From assembly GCF_028285565.1 (NCBI RefSeq), contig NZ_JANQOY010000198.1:1-43290 (forward strand): 43,290 bases of DNA, in the 5' to 3' direction. Below the pieces are notes generated by a model, which had not been told where the DNA came from, did no database searches, and saw only the letters and a program-made list of their open reading frames with translations. This document shows, one piece after another, positions 8,700 through 18,427 of this stretch (the stretch's first letter is position 1; the number at the start of each line of letters is the position of its first letter). This DNA comes from Acaryochloris sp. IP29b_bin.148. GTDB taxonomy: Bacteria > Cyanobacteriota > Cyanobacteriia > Thermosynechococcales > Thermosynechococcaceae. A program made the translations under genes and the position numbers.

Positions 8700-9638
8700 T
8701 CAGATTTGGAGACGATAGCGCAGGAAGTTTTTAATATCGCCAACTAAGCTAGACATTGCAAAAATAGGGTCATACGCTGCAGCATTCATAGAGGTTGCTA
8801 TCCACTGATATAGATATTTCTCCTGAAAATATCGGCTTGAAAAGTAAGAATGAATTTCAGCATAGATCCTTTTTATTGGAACAACTCTATTTACTTCAGG
8901 TATCAAGGGATAGTACTTTGTTGCCCGCTCTATTCGACCTGCTTTGCGAGTTTCAATGTTGCTAACCCCTGTAAGTTGACCTTTGCCATGCATTCTTCTT
9001 ATCGCCATAGGTTCTTCGGTAAAAATAGGTTCATACCCTGCTAGTAGACAGCGAATATAAAAATCGGTATCACCTGCCATTCGCAGCGTTTCATCAAATA
9101 AACCGACGTCATCAAATAACCCACGGGGAAAGACAACTGATGTGGGTGTAAAAATAAAGCTTCCTCCAGACAGAAGATGATGTAATGCAGAAGTATATTT
9201 TTTAAGTTTTGGCTTTTGCGATTTCACAACTCTTTGGCCAGTAGAGACATACCAACTGACTAAAGCACTGACACAAAATTGCTTAACTTGACTTTCTAAA
9301 GCCAGAAGTTGTGTAGAAAGATATTCTTTTTCCCATAAGTCATCAGAATCGAGGAAAGCAATATATTGGCCTTGGGCCTGCCGCAGTGCTATATTTCTTG
9401 CTGCATAAGCACCTACATTTTGTTTAAGGCTCACTAATTCAACGGTTGGATATTTTTCCCTAACAATTTCTGATGTACCATCTTGCGAGTTGTCATCAAC
9501 GACAATAATTTCAACTTCACCAGTGTAATCTTGGGCTAAAGCACTGTGGAGTGCATCTTCTAGCATGGAAATTCGATTATAAGCTGGAATAATAACCGAC
9601 ACTCCCATTTTATAATTCTTTAACTCATGTGTTTCCAT
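8700..9638 (-). CDS. family 2 glycosyltransferase
   Basis: Protein of 312 residues. GT-A motifs are VSVIIPAYNRISML, IIVVDDNSQDGTSE, GAYAARNIALRQAQG and the DxD-type FLDSDDLW; the later MAGDTDFYIRCLLAGY matches the acceptor-site ED-like block of GT2 enzymes. A second ATG eleven codons in (MGVSVII) is a possible start. A 291-base gap (8409-8699), in which I see nothing specific, separates it from the next gene downstream. Adds one sugar to the repeat unit (inference). Confidence 0.87.
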   Translation of the reverse strand: METHELKNYKMGVSVIIPAYNRISMLEDALHSALAQDYTGEVEIIVVDDNSQDGTSEIVREKYPTVELVSLKQNVGAYAARNIALRQAQGQYIAFLDSDDLWEKEYLSTQLLALESQVKQFCVSALVSWYVSTGQRVVKSQKPKLKKYTSALHHLLSGGSFIFTPTSVVFPRGLFDDVGLFDETLRMAGDTDFYIRCLLAGYEPIFTEEPMAIRRMHGKGQLTGVSNIETRKAGRIERATKYYPLIPEVNRVVPIKRIYAEIHSYFSSRYFQEKYLYQWIATSMNAAAYDPIFAMSSLVGDIKNFLRYRLQI

Positions 9639-9764
9639 TGCATTAGATGACTTAATTTAATATTATTTTTTTACAAAAGAAGGGATAAGTTAGCTGCTGC
9701 TAGGAAGCAGCAGTAAGTCAAGGAGCAAATCGAATATAGACTAAGGTTTTTTATGCGGATTTGA

Positions 9765-10364
9765 CTAGCTTAGAGAACCATCAAAAACGGCAACCATCCG
9801 CTTAGCTCGATCATGTGCAATAGCCATTTCAATCCACGATTTGTGTGTCCAGCTTAAAAGTTTGTCTTCATCAACAGGATCTTGAACATGATACTGACAT
9901 TGACCCTCTGGCCACTTGTAAGGGACAGAGATAATAACTTTTTTACCAATTTTTAGTAACTTATCAGTAAATAATTCCGGGCAATCAAGATGTTCCAAAA
10001 CCTGCAAGCATAAAACCAGGTCATACCTTTGTTCTGGCTTAAATGTCATAAAGTCACATTGAATATTTCGAGCACCTGGAATCTCGGGCAAATGTTTTAA
10101 ATCGATCGCGGTCTTATCAGGAATCCAATCTAAGCGAGTAATAGTTTGTGAAATATGTGTACCAACGTCTATCACTGACTGAGCTTCAGGTGAATGCTTT
10201 TTAGCAAGCTTAATAACTTTTTTATAATAATCTAAAGTTTTCCTCTTTTCCCAATAGTCATTATTTGAGGGAGTTATTTGTCTTACCTGCTTATTATTTA
10301 AAGATTGCACTGTTCGTGCTATCTTTCCTTGAAGTTTTTGCATAAGAAAAATTAGATTTTTCAT
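9765..10364 (-). CDS. SAM-dependent methyltransferase, class I-like
   Basis: Protein of 199 residues. A Methyltransf_11/23-like core runs from about 60 to 150: a motif-I equivalent SVIDVGTHIS (atypical, without the usual GxGxG), an acidic motif II (AIDLKH), and YDLVLCLQVLEHL, the usual post-motif with a Glu-His pair. The end is short but complete. In polysaccharide clusters such enzymes O-methylate sugars. The altered glycine motif leaves open reduced activity or a different ligand. Lies between two glycosyltransferases on the same strand. Confidence 0.72.
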   Translation of the reverse strand: MKNLIFLMQKLQGKIARTVQSLNNKQVRQITPSNNDYWEKRKTLDYYKKVIKLAKKHSPEAQSVIDVGTHISQTITRLDWIPDKTAIDLKHLPEIPGARNIQCDFMTFKPEQRYDLVLCLQVLEHLDCPELFTDKLLKIGKKVIISVPYKWPEGQCQYHVQDPVDEDKLLSWTHKSWIEMAIAHDRAKRMVAVFDGSLS

Positions 10365-10476
10365 AGCTCTAAAACATTAATTTACTAAAGTACTAATAGT
10401 CCTTATATCTATAAATATTAATTTCCTAATTCAATAGAATATTTATCCTAAGCAAAAAATCTTCTAAGCTTTATCT

Positions 10477-11712
10477 CTAATGAATTAATTTTTTGTATAG
10501 AGTTTCAAGATGATTATTGAGGATTTGAATATTGAAGGAGTCCTCGACATAATCACGACCAGCTTTACCCAATTTAGCCCACTCCTCTGTATTCTCGACC
10601 AGATATTTCAGTTTTATTAATAGACCATCAACATCTTTTTCAGGTACTAAACACCCAGATACGCCATCTTTCACAAGTTCAGGAATACCACTATGGAAAG
10701 TGCTGACAACAGGCATTCCCATTGCCATAGCCTCCATGAGTGCCACAGGGATACCTTCTTGATCTCCGTTCTGACTGGTAATACTGGGAGCAACAAGTAT
10801 ATCTGACTGATCAAGAATTTGTACCACTTCATCTTGCCTCTTCCATCCAAGCAAATGAATATACTGTTCCATACCAAGCTCTCGAATCAAGTGTTGTAAG
10901 TATTCGCGTTGGATGCCATCTCCAACAATTGTATACTGAACATTCGGATGAGTCTTTACTAGAGCTGCGATCGCACGAATGCTATATTCAATCCCTTTCT
11001 TTTCAACTAATCGGCATACGGAGACAAACTGTACCTTCAAGTCAGCTTGAAGAGATCTAGTCTTGAATTTAAATCGACTACAATCTATTCCCATATGGTG
11101 AACAGTCGTCTTATGCTCATCACAACCAAGTGAAATTATTTTATCTTTCCAATGCTCGCTAATGGGCAGGAAATAATCTGCTTCAGACCACAAAGTAGTA
11201 TAAATATCATTGCCGTACTGTTTTAGCTGCTTACTAACATCAGAACCATGGAAGGTTACAACTAATTTCCCTTGAAGAATTTTAAGGTTTCTTAGTGAAA
11301 GCCCCCTCAAGCCATTGAGGCCAAAATGGCATTGAATAACATCATATTTTGATTTTTTATTAATAATTGCTGGAGCTGCTAAACAGAGTCTATTTAACGT
11401 AATCGCTTGTTTTCCAAACTGCAAGGGATTTAGGTAATAAAGTGAAACCCTAGGATTAGCCCAACTACACTCTAGCAAGACTTTTATCTTCTGGAATTGA
11501 CGTTTAACAAGGTTAGAAGACAAAGAAATATCATAATATGTAGAGTTCTGTAATTGATATACTTCAATATCTTGATGGATAACCCCTTTTTGATTGGGGG
11601 ATTTAGCATACACATCAACATTATGACCTCGATCAATTAGCCCAATGATTTGGTTTAGGATAAAGGTCTCAGATGCAACTGGAAATTTCCCAACAATAAA
11701 CGCAATGTCCAT
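10477..11712 (-). CDS. family 4 glycosyltransferase
   Basis: GT-B retaining glycosyltransferase of 411 residues from ATG at 11712 (MDIAFIVGKFP). An in-frame TTG at 11727 would add five residues but is less likely, because the Rossmann start IAFIVGKFP normally sits at the N-terminus. The N-terminal acceptor domain has TFILNQIIGLIDRGH; the C-terminal donor domain has VGDGIQREYL and the E-x7-E block EGIPVALMEAMAMG. It resembles the WcaL/colanic-acid type of GT4 enzyme. The donor sugar is unknown. Confidence 0.88.
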   Translation of the reverse strand: MDIAFIVGKFPVASETFILNQIIGLIDRGHNVDVYAKSPNQKGVIHQDIEVYQLQNSTYYDISLSSNLVKRQFQKIKVLLECSWANPRVSLYYLNPLQFGKQAITLNRLCLAAPAIINKKSKYDVIQCHFGLNGLRGLSLRNLKILQGKLVVTFHGSDVSKQLKQYGNDIYTTLWSEADYFLPISEHWKDKIISLGCDEHKTTVHHMGIDCSRFKFKTRSLQADLKVQFVSVCRLVEKKGIEYSIRAIAALVKTHPNVQYTIVGDGIQREYLQHLIRELGMEQYIHLLGWKRQDEVVQILDQSDILVAPSITSQNGDQEGIPVALMEAMAMGMPVVSTFHSGIPELVKDGVSGCLVPEKDVDGLLIKLKYLVENTEEWAKLGKAGRDYVEDSFNIQILNNHLETLYKKLIH

Positions 11713-11782
11713 TATTATATTGTTCAAGTATCTAAATCTAAAATATTTCCATAAGTAGAAATAGCTAAGAATGCATAAAATA

Positions 11783-12721
11783 CTATGTCTGATAATTAAG
11801 TATATAATGACTTGCTTTTTTAGAGATCTTAGTTGAATACCGACGAATTTTATCAGACAATTGAAATATTGCTTTGCTCGCTAGTTCATAACCTAGTTCT
11901 TCCAACATTACCCCTGCAACTCCCTCTATTTCTGCTATTTGCAGATTAGTTAGTTTCTTCTTCCATTTATAGGCATGGTCAGAACTAATAGGTTTTGCAA
12001 CCATCTCATGGAGATGCCAGTCCCTATTAATATGTTCAGTAGCCTGGCTATGATGTTGCAGCATTTTAGAGGAATATTCTATGTCAACCCAATGGCAAAG
12101 GTCCTTCAAAACGGCTTCAGGCTGGGTTACCAAGCTCTCGTATTGAAGTTCATAATATCGTGTGCTTCTTAATTTTCTTCCCTCATCTATTCCTGAGCGA
12201 ACTCGCTGTTGCCACCGACCTGCCGCCTCTTGAATATTGTTTGCCCAACCTGCTTTCACTAAACTAAGAGCAACATCTCGGCCATCTCGGATAACATGTA
12301 CAAATTTTGCACTAGGATAAGCATTAGCTAACCACTGAAGTTGGATCACATGTCTTGGCGTTTTATCAGCCCATCTCTGCTTACCGTGCTTGCATGCTGA
12401 AGCTTGAAACAAAGCCGACGAAGCGCCAAAGAAATCTGTTGGTGAAACATCTTCAATTACTTTTTCAGCTTCATCTATAGATAGCTGAAAAATATCAAAA
12501 GTATAAGTGTCTTGAGTTGCATTATTTAGTTGGAGATCCCGAATAAAAAACCACCGCTGATAAGGTTTACTAAAGTCTCCATATACTTCATGATTAGCAT
12601 TCAGCTTTTTTAGGAACCATGATTCACCTGGGATATGTAACTCAGGACTTTGATTTAGGATCAGTCGAAGCAAAGTTGTCCCTGAACGCTCACAGCCAAC
12701 AATGAATATTGGTGCATACAC
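11783..12721 (-). CDS. sulfotransferase family protein (PAPS-dependent)
   Basis: Protein of 312 residues, Sulfotransfer_3-like. The 5'-phosphosulfate loop is IVGCERSGTTLLRLIL near the N-terminus; the 3'-phosphate block is KFVHVIRDGRDVALSL near residue 145. The start is GTG at 12721, supported by AAGGAG eight bases upstream. Family members move sulfate from PAPS to hydroxyls of sugars. First of four sulfotransferases in this cluster and sequence-divergent from the tandem pair that follows. Confidence 0.88.
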   Translation of the reverse strand: MYAPIFIVGCERSGTTLLRLILNQSPELHIPGESWFLKKLNANHEVYGDFSKPYQRWFFIRDLQLNNATQDTYTFDIFQLSIDEAEKVIEDVSPTDFFGASSALFQASACKHGKQRWADKTPRHVIQLQWLANAYPSAKFVHVIRDGRDVALSLVKAGWANNIQEAAGRWQQRVRSGIDEGRKLRSTRYYELQYESLVTQPEAVLKDLCHWVDIEYSSKMLQHHSQATEHINRDWHLHEMVAKPISSDHAYKWKKKLTNLQIAEIEGVAGVMLEELGYELASKAIFQLSDKIRRYSTKISKKASHYILNYQT

Positions 12722-12787
12722 AAGTTCTACTCCTTGTTACCTTGATGAGAATAATATTTAAGCTTTTAAAAATCACCTATCTAAAAA

Positions 12788-13696
12788 TTAAAAACCTCCC
12801 GTTTGCAGCCAATGAGATAAATCTTTATTAATCAAATTTTGTAGACTTGAAATATCATTTTTGTAAACTTGAACTAATCTCTTCCTTGTTTCTATAGAAA
12901 GAGGCCTCGCCTTTTTAGCCATATTAACTGAGTCAAGGAATGGGATAAAAGACTTTATTGGCCGCTTTCCTAAAACTGGTTTAATTGTTTGTCCTATCCT
13001 ATTCTTGCCATGAATAGTTCTATATAATGTCAGGCTTCTCGGATTTAATGTTCGGTTAGATATAGTAGCCACATTTGCTTTGAATGCTTCATTTACCTGA
13101 AGAAATTTATAAATATCATAAAGAACATGATTGGGGTTAGAGATAAGGTCATCATATAAGTAAACTTTCAGCTGAGAGTAATCAAATAACTCATAGAATT
13201 TCTTTAGTTGAGAGTAATAGAACCCCTGTTGCTTATAAAACCAACGAGGAGACCATCCATGATTTATTCTTTCTTCTTCTGCTTCTAAAGCTTTAGAGAA
13301 GCTTGTAATTCGTTCTTTTCGAATCACATAACTTCTGAATCTTGAATACGCTGCATCAACTGGGTTCCGTAGAATTGTAATCAACTTGACTGTAGGTAAA
13401 TATCTTTTGATGTTATAAGCTGCTTTCGGGACTCGCAAGTACATTGGGGATGCTTCGCCAACAGCAATTTCATCAGTAACATCTTCAAATAAAGACTGAT
13501 ATTCACGTATACTTGTAATATAGGTTTGTTGCATATCATTTGGACCCTTGAAGGCAACTTTTTCATCCTTAAAGGCGAAAAAGTTTGTCTCTTTTACAGG
13601 ACTCATATAAATCTGGGGATGTTGATTAAGGTATGAGTAAAGTGATGTTGTGCCAGATTTTGCAGCGCCAATTATCAAGAAATTAGGCATTTTCAT
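12788..13696 (-). CDS. sulfotransferase domain protein (heparan-sulfate sulfotransferase-like)
   Basis: Protein of 302 residues. PAPS-binding loop FLIIGAAKSGTTSLYSYL with the invariant Lys-Ser-Gly-Thr-Thr, followed by HPQIYMSPVKETNFFAF; 3'-phosphate block KLITILRNPVDAAYSRF. This is the arrangement seen in N-deacetylase/N-sulfotransferase-like enzymes acting on polysaccharide. It is a clear paralogue of the next gene at 14124 (same opening MPNFLIIGA.K.GTTSLY), so the two probably arose by tandem duplication and sulfate different positions or sugars. Confidence 0.88.
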   Translation of the reverse strand: MKMPNFLIIGAAKSGTTSLYSYLNQHPQIYMSPVKETNFFAFKDEKVAFKGPNDMQQTYITSIREYQSLFEDVTDEIAVGEASPMYLRVPKAAYNIKRYLPTVKLITILRNPVDAAYSRFRSYVIRKERITSFSKALEAEEERINHGWSPRWFYKQQGFYYSQLKKFYELFDYSQLKVYLYDDLISNPNHVLYDIYKFLQVNEAFKANVATISNRTLNPRSLTLYRTIHGKNRIGQTIKPVLGKRPIKSFIPFLDSVNMAKKARPLSIETRKRLVQVYKNDISSLQNLINKDLSHWLQTGGF

Positions 13697-14123
13697 GTGA
13701 AATCAATAACCTTTTTTGTCATAGGCAAGCAACTCAGACAAGTCAATTAACTGAAAGAATCTATTAGTTCTGACTTCCAAATGTCAGAGACGATTCTGGC
13801 GATACACTAACTAAAAAGCTAAGTTATTTCGCTATTTGCCAAATCCTATGGTGAACGTTTTAAGAGAAAAACATTTACCCTTCAACCTTTCAGTCATTAG
13901 CTAATTACTTTATAGGTCATCTCAAAAGTAGTCAGCATCTTGAAAGATTTTGAGCGTTTAAACCTCAATCGATTCTCACCTTTAAATCACTTGCAGCTAA
14001 TCAATGAAGTAGCAATCCTTGGCCACTCAATTTGTTAGCTTATAGTAAAAGTCTAACTTATTAAAGCATAATGTAGATCGAAATTTAATTTACATCAAAA
14101 AACTAGACTATTAAATATGTAAA
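13697..14123. other. 427-base gap between tandem sulfotransferase genes
   Basis: AT-rich with stops in all frames. I see no gene, RNA gene or strong hairpin. It may hold an internal promoter, or be what remains of a gene lost between the duplicated sulfotransferases. Confidence 0.4.
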
Positions 14124-15026
14124 TTAGTCAGCAGAGAGCCAAGATGACAAGTCTTTGTTTAGGAGAGATTGCAACTGTAAAATATCATCTTTAAACGTTT
14201 GGAATAGTTTCTCTTTAGATTCTTCTGGAATTTTCTGTGGCCTACTCCCAACATTGTAACTCGTCAGCATGGACCTTATTTGCTCCTTGATTTTTGGATT
14301 TATAAAAGAGCCTAGCACCTGCTTTGATTTACTAGGTCTATTAATCAATTGATCTATGATTTTTGACTTCTTTACATTAGTTACATTATATTTTCTTCCT
14401 ATGTCTGGCAAAAAATCATCACTTACCTCTAAGAATTGAAAGATATCTTTCAATATATAATGAGGATTGGAGCAAAAATCTTCGTACAAATAGACTTTAA
14501 TTTGATCCCCAGAAAATAGATCCATATAGCGACTAAGGTGTCTATAATAGAAACCCTCGGTAGTATAGTACCAATCTGGGAGCCAACCGCAGTCCATTCG
14601 TCGTTCTTCAGCCTCAATTGCCTTTTTGAAGGTGTTTAGTGGCTCCAAATTTTTTCTATACAAGTGCCAATAGTGTGAGTGCGCTCTCTCTATGGGATTA
14701 CGCAAAATGGCAATTAGTTTGATATTAGGGGCATAGTGCTTTATCTTCTCAGGTGCCTTTTTGGAGCCTAGATACCAAGTCGAAGCTTCACCAATGGCTG
14801 TCTCATTGGTGACTTTAGTAAATAATTTCTGATAAGCGTCGAGATCGGTAACAATCTTATATCGATGCACCTCATGTCCTCTGAAGTTAGACTCCCCTTC
14901 AAACGCAAAAAAACGAGGTTCTTTATGCCGACTCATATATATTTGCGGATGTTCATCTAAGTAATGATACAGAGAAGTCGTACCTGCTTTAGGTGCACCA
15001 ATAATTAGAAAATTCGGCATTATCAT
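14124..15026 (-). CDS. sulfotransferase domain protein, paralogue of the preceding one
   Basis: Protein of 300 residues with PAPS loop FLIIGAPKAGTTSLYHYL, HPQIYMSRHKEPRFFAF and the 3'-phosphate block KLIAILRNPIERAHSHY. Length, motif order and the end (LQ.L.NKDLS.WL) match the gene at 12788. Arg/Ser residues for PAPS are present in both copies, so neither looks decayed. ATG at 15026 and a second ATG two codons later are both possible starts. Confidence 0.88.
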   Translation of the reverse strand: MIMPNFLIIGAPKAGTTSLYHYLDEHPQIYMSRHKEPRFFAFEGESNFRGHEVHRYKIVTDLDAYQKLFTKVTNETAIGEASTWYLGSKKAPEKIKHYAPNIKLIAILRNPIERAHSHYWHLYRKNLEPLNTFKKAIEAEERRMDCGWLPDWYYTTEGFYYRHLSRYMDLFSGDQIKVYLYEDFCSNPHYILKDIFQFLEVSDDFLPDIGRKYNVTNVKKSKIIDQLINRPSKSKQVLGSFINPKIKEQIRSMLTSYNVGSRPQKIPEESKEKLFQTFKDDILQLQSLLNKDLSSWLSAD

Positions 15027-15156
15027 TTTGATGCTTAGCCCCTCAGACTACCTTTCAATTTACAGATAATTATGTAAGCACTCCGAATTGAGGATATTTT
15101 ATATATATCAAAAGCTATATTGATGAGCTATTTTGATAACTTACCTCTATTTAAGT

Positions 15157-16386
15157 TTATGATTTCTTCGCCGTTACCCCTGCTTGTTGGCAAAGATACT
15201 GAAATGACTTAATAAATTGAGATCTATTATGAGTTTCTTTCACCCATCTCTTACCCTGACTCGCTAAGCGATTTCGTAAGTCCTTGTCATCTAAGAGTCG
15301 TTGTAAACCTTCAACAAATCTTGGTACTGCTTCACGCCCAGAACCATCCCATCTACCGACATAAATCCCATATCGTGAAACAACGTTCTCAGAATCGACA
15401 CAACTTAGAACTGGCGTTTCACACATCAGTGCTTCCAGAAAACTAATTGCAAGCCCTTCATGAATGGAGGTATTGACTAAAACCCATGCGGAAGAAAGGA
15501 GCTGGATTTTTTCTTCCCCATCAATATGACCCATCATTTTTACATTACTAGGAAGAGAGTCTGGCTCCCAAGCCCCTAGCCCTTGAAAATGATTTTTACC
15601 CATAAAGATGAAATCTACATTAGGGAAATAAGTAGCAAGTTCGGCAAATAACCATGGACGTTTGTAGGGATCGAGACGGGCTAGAAATACCACACTCGGA
15701 CGCTCACTTTTTACAATATTGGCGGGTTCCTCAATAATATGTTCAATAATATTTGGTAAGAAAGTGATTTCTGGAGGTTGAACACCGTAAGTGCCAACCA
15801 CTTTCTCTTCGTAATAAGCAGCAGGCTGAGCAAATAATATTGACCGTTTAGAGAATAAAGAACTTGATTTTTTTACAACCTCTGAAAGAGATGTACAGTT
15901 TACTGGCTTTAGTCCTTGGGGAACATTGTCTCCCTGTCCAGGGATGCGAGTGCTTTCTATTCGTTTCATATCATAAGGGGTTCTAGGATCATGAACCCAA
16001 ATAACAACGGGAACACGAGGTAAAGACTCGATAATTGGGCGGTAATTATACCGATAATCCATTGTTAGGATAATATCGAACTTTTCATCTTTTAACTGCT
16101 GAGTGCGTTTGGATTTGTCCTGTGGCAACAGTAAAAGGCGAGTCCCATGAGCTACTACTTCAGTTTGGTCACTGACATTCGATAAATTTCCAGCAATAAA
16201 AACTGGCTCAACACCTAGATTTTGATTCTTGTTGAATAGGTCAGCAACTTGGCGAATTGCAACCCCAAAGCCACCCATCCTGCCTAAAGACAAATCGTAA
16301 AATTCATTGGCAATCAGTCCTAGCTTAATTGTCCCTGTTCGAGATACTGAATCATCTATAGATCGATTGTCAGCTGCGTTTAACAT
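15157..16386 (-). CDS. family 4 glycosyltransferase
   Basis: GT-B enzyme of 409 residues. The N-terminal domain includes GGFGVAIRQVADLF, typical of the acceptor side. The donor domain starts near VVFLARLDPYKRP and contains HEGLAISFLEALMCETPVL, the E-x7-E donor-binding block. It is one of three GT4 enzymes of the cluster. The gene is separated from its upstream neighbour by about 150 bases of AT-rich sequence. Confidence 0.86.
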   Translation of the reverse strand: MLNAADNRSIDDSVSRTGTIKLGLIANEFYDLSLGRMGGFGVAIRQVADLFNKNQNLGVEPVFIAGNLSNVSDQTEVVAHGTRLLLLPQDKSKRTQQLKDEKFDIILTMDYRYNYRPIIESLPRVPVVIWVHDPRTPYDMKRIESTRIPGQGDNVPQGLKPVNCTSLSEVVKKSSSLFSKRSILFAQPAAYYEEKVVGTYGVQPPEITFLPNIIEHIIEEPANIVKSERPSVVFLARLDPYKRPWLFAELATYFPNVDFIFMGKNHFQGLGAWEPDSLPSNVKMMGHIDGEEKIQLLSSAWVLVNTSIHEGLAISFLEALMCETPVLSCVDSENVVSRYGIYVGRWDGSGREAVPRFVEGLQRLLDDKDLRNRLASQGKRWVKETHNRSQFIKSFQYLCQQAGVTAKKS

Positions 16387-16539
16387 TTGTGCGGGTTCCC
16401 TAATTTATCTATAACAAAAAAATTTAGTAGTTTTATCTATACAACTGTTTTAACTAGTACATTTTTCGACTCAATATTATATTATTTCTTGGCATTATAA
16501 TTGATTTTGCGTTTTTATATAAAAACTAATATCCAAAAT

Positions 16540-18390
16540 TTAGATAGATTGCCCTGCTGTGAACTGCATTTGGTGATATTTCCAAAGCTCTCCTTGTTGA
16601 CTGAGTAATTCTTGGTACTTACCTTGTTCCACAACCCGGCCTTGCTCAAGCACGACAACTCGGTCAGCATTGATGATGGTAGAAAGCCGGTGAGCAATTG
16701 CAATGACGGTGCGTCCTTTGGCAAGTTTCTCTAAAGCTTGCTGAATTAATCGCTCAGTCACTGAATCTAAAGCACTAGTTGCTTCATCTAAAATGAGAAT
16801 TTCTGGATTGCGCAATAAGGCTCGAGCAATTGCAATTCGCTGCCGTTGCCCACCCGATAACCGGACACCGCGATCGCCTAAAGGCGTTTCTAGCCCTTGA
16901 GGTAGTTTTTGTATAAACTCAAGTGCGTTAGCTTGCCTTGCAGATTCCCATATAGCTTTCTCGTCAATGTCTTCTAAACCATAGGCAATGTTATATCGAA
17001 CAGAAGCATTAAAAATAAACGTATCTTGGCTTACAATCGCTAGCTGCTTTCGTAATGAGTGAACGTCAAACTCACGCAAATCAGTCCCATCAACCAAAAT
17101 TTTCCCTTCTGTAGGGTCATAAAACCTTGGGATCAAATCAGCTAATGTTGTTTTCCCTGCACCAGAGGCTCCCACTAAAGCAGTAGTATGTCCTTTAGCA
17201 ATTGATAAGGTCAGATCGTGCAGGACGAACTCATCAGTAGTGTAGCTAAAGTCTACAGAGACAAAGTCAATAGAATGTTTTAAACCCGAGAATGGCAACT
17301 TACCATTCTTTAGATAGGGTTTATCATCTCGTCTTAAAAGCTCTTTAATATTGTGAAATGCGCCTTGAAAAGCATTGAGTTTTGTCCAAGCTCCATTGAT
17401 TTGAGTCACTACTGGCATCGTTCGGGATAGGGTCAGCAAAAATGTAAGTAGTGTGGCTGCTCGCATCTGGCCACTTTCTACCAAAGTTTTGAACGCAATT
17501 GCAACCATAAGTATGAGCATTGTGCCTGAGATGCCTTGCGTAAGGGGACCCACTAAATTTGAAAGTCTAGCAACTTTAGTAGTAGCATTGACAACTCGCT
17601 TAGTTGCGTGATGAAAGCGTTTACGCTCAAAGTCTTGGGTTGCTGAAGCATGGACGGTGCGGATCCCATTAATAAACTCAAGTGTTGTTGATGAGAACTG
17701 ACCATTTGCTTCGGGAACATCAAAGCTTGCTTCTCTTACCCTCGCCGTAATTGTTGAGACCCCTACGGACAGCAAGCCAAAAACCATAAATGCAGCTATA
17801 GAAAGTTGCCATGACAAGATAAACATTAAGGTTATGTATACAAGCAACGTAGAACCTTTTGTGATGAATATCGACGCAACATTAAACGCTTGCTGAAGTT
17901 GATTGGTCTCTCCACGAATACTATTGATTAACTCACCCGGTTGCGTTGTTGAGTAGAAACTCAAACTGAGATCCTGTAACTGTTCAAAAAGACTTTTCCG
18001 CAGACGATCAGTGAGGTTAATGGAAGCTAATCTAGAATATAACAGTCCTAAATACATAAAACAGGACTGTAGCCAGATCACAGCTAAAATCAAGGCAGAT
18101 AGCCGGAAAATTCTTTCTGATGAGGATGCTTGAGTACCCAATATCAGAATATCAAACCAGCTGATACCGGTTTGGATAGGGGGTTCAGTAGGATTAGTGA
18201 GCCCTTGCAAAAAGATGCCAATAAGGGCTATTGTTGAGCCTGCCATTAAAGCAGCTACTAAAGAGAATAAAACTGCTGCAAGAGTAATATTTCGAAAGTG
18301 TTTGAACTCTTGCAAAATCAGACGATTCTCTTGCCATAAGCGGGTAGCTTTCAAGAATTTTTGAATGGGAATGGGTAGTTTTAAAGGCAT
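16540..18390 (-). CDS. ABC exporter, MsbA/PglK type (membrane and ATPase domains fused)
   Basis: I place the start at ATG 18390 (MPLKLPIPIQ, 616 residues). A longer in-frame reading to 18507 would overlap the preceding glycosyltransferase gene by 80 bases and encodes sequence foreign to the family. Residues about 30-330 carry about six membrane segments (ABC_membrane). The ATPase has Walker A GASGAGKTT (about 407), signature LSGGQRQR (about 511), Walker B ILILDEATSALD (about 530) and the H-loop IAHRLST. The family moves lipids or lipid-linked oligosaccharides (MsbA, PglK). As no Wzx flippase is present in this cluster, export of the lipid-linked repeat unit is a reasonable inference. Confidence 0.88.
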   Translation of the reverse strand: MPLKLPIPIQKFLKATRLWQENRLILQEFKHFRNITLAAVLFSLVAALMAGSTIALIGIFLQGLTNPTEPPIQTGISWFDILILGTQASSSERIFRLSALILAVIWLQSCFMYLGLLYSRLASINLTDRLRKSLFEQLQDLSLSFYSTTQPGELINSIRGETNQLQQAFNVASIFITKGSTLLVYITLMFILSWQLSIAAFMVFGLLSVGVSTITARVREASFDVPEANGQFSSTTLEFINGIRTVHASATQDFERKRFHHATKRVVNATTKVARLSNLVGPLTQGISGTMLILMVAIAFKTLVESGQMRAATLLTFLLTLSRTMPVVTQINGAWTKLNAFQGAFHNIKELLRRDDKPYLKNGKLPFSGLKHSIDFVSVDFSYTTDEFVLHDLTLSIAKGHTTALVGASGAGKTTLADLIPRFYDPTEGKILVDGTDLREFDVHSLRKQLAIVSQDTFIFNASVRYNIAYGLEDIDEKAIWESARQANALEFIQKLPQGLETPLGDRGVRLSGGQRQRIAIARALLRNPEILILDEATSALDSVTERLIQQALEKLAKGRTVIAIAHRLSTIINADRVVVLEQGRVVEQGKYQELLSQQGELWKYHQMQFTAGQSI

Positions 18391-18427
18391 GTTAAATTCT
18401 ATAGAATAGGAGCACTCTAGAGAGGGC

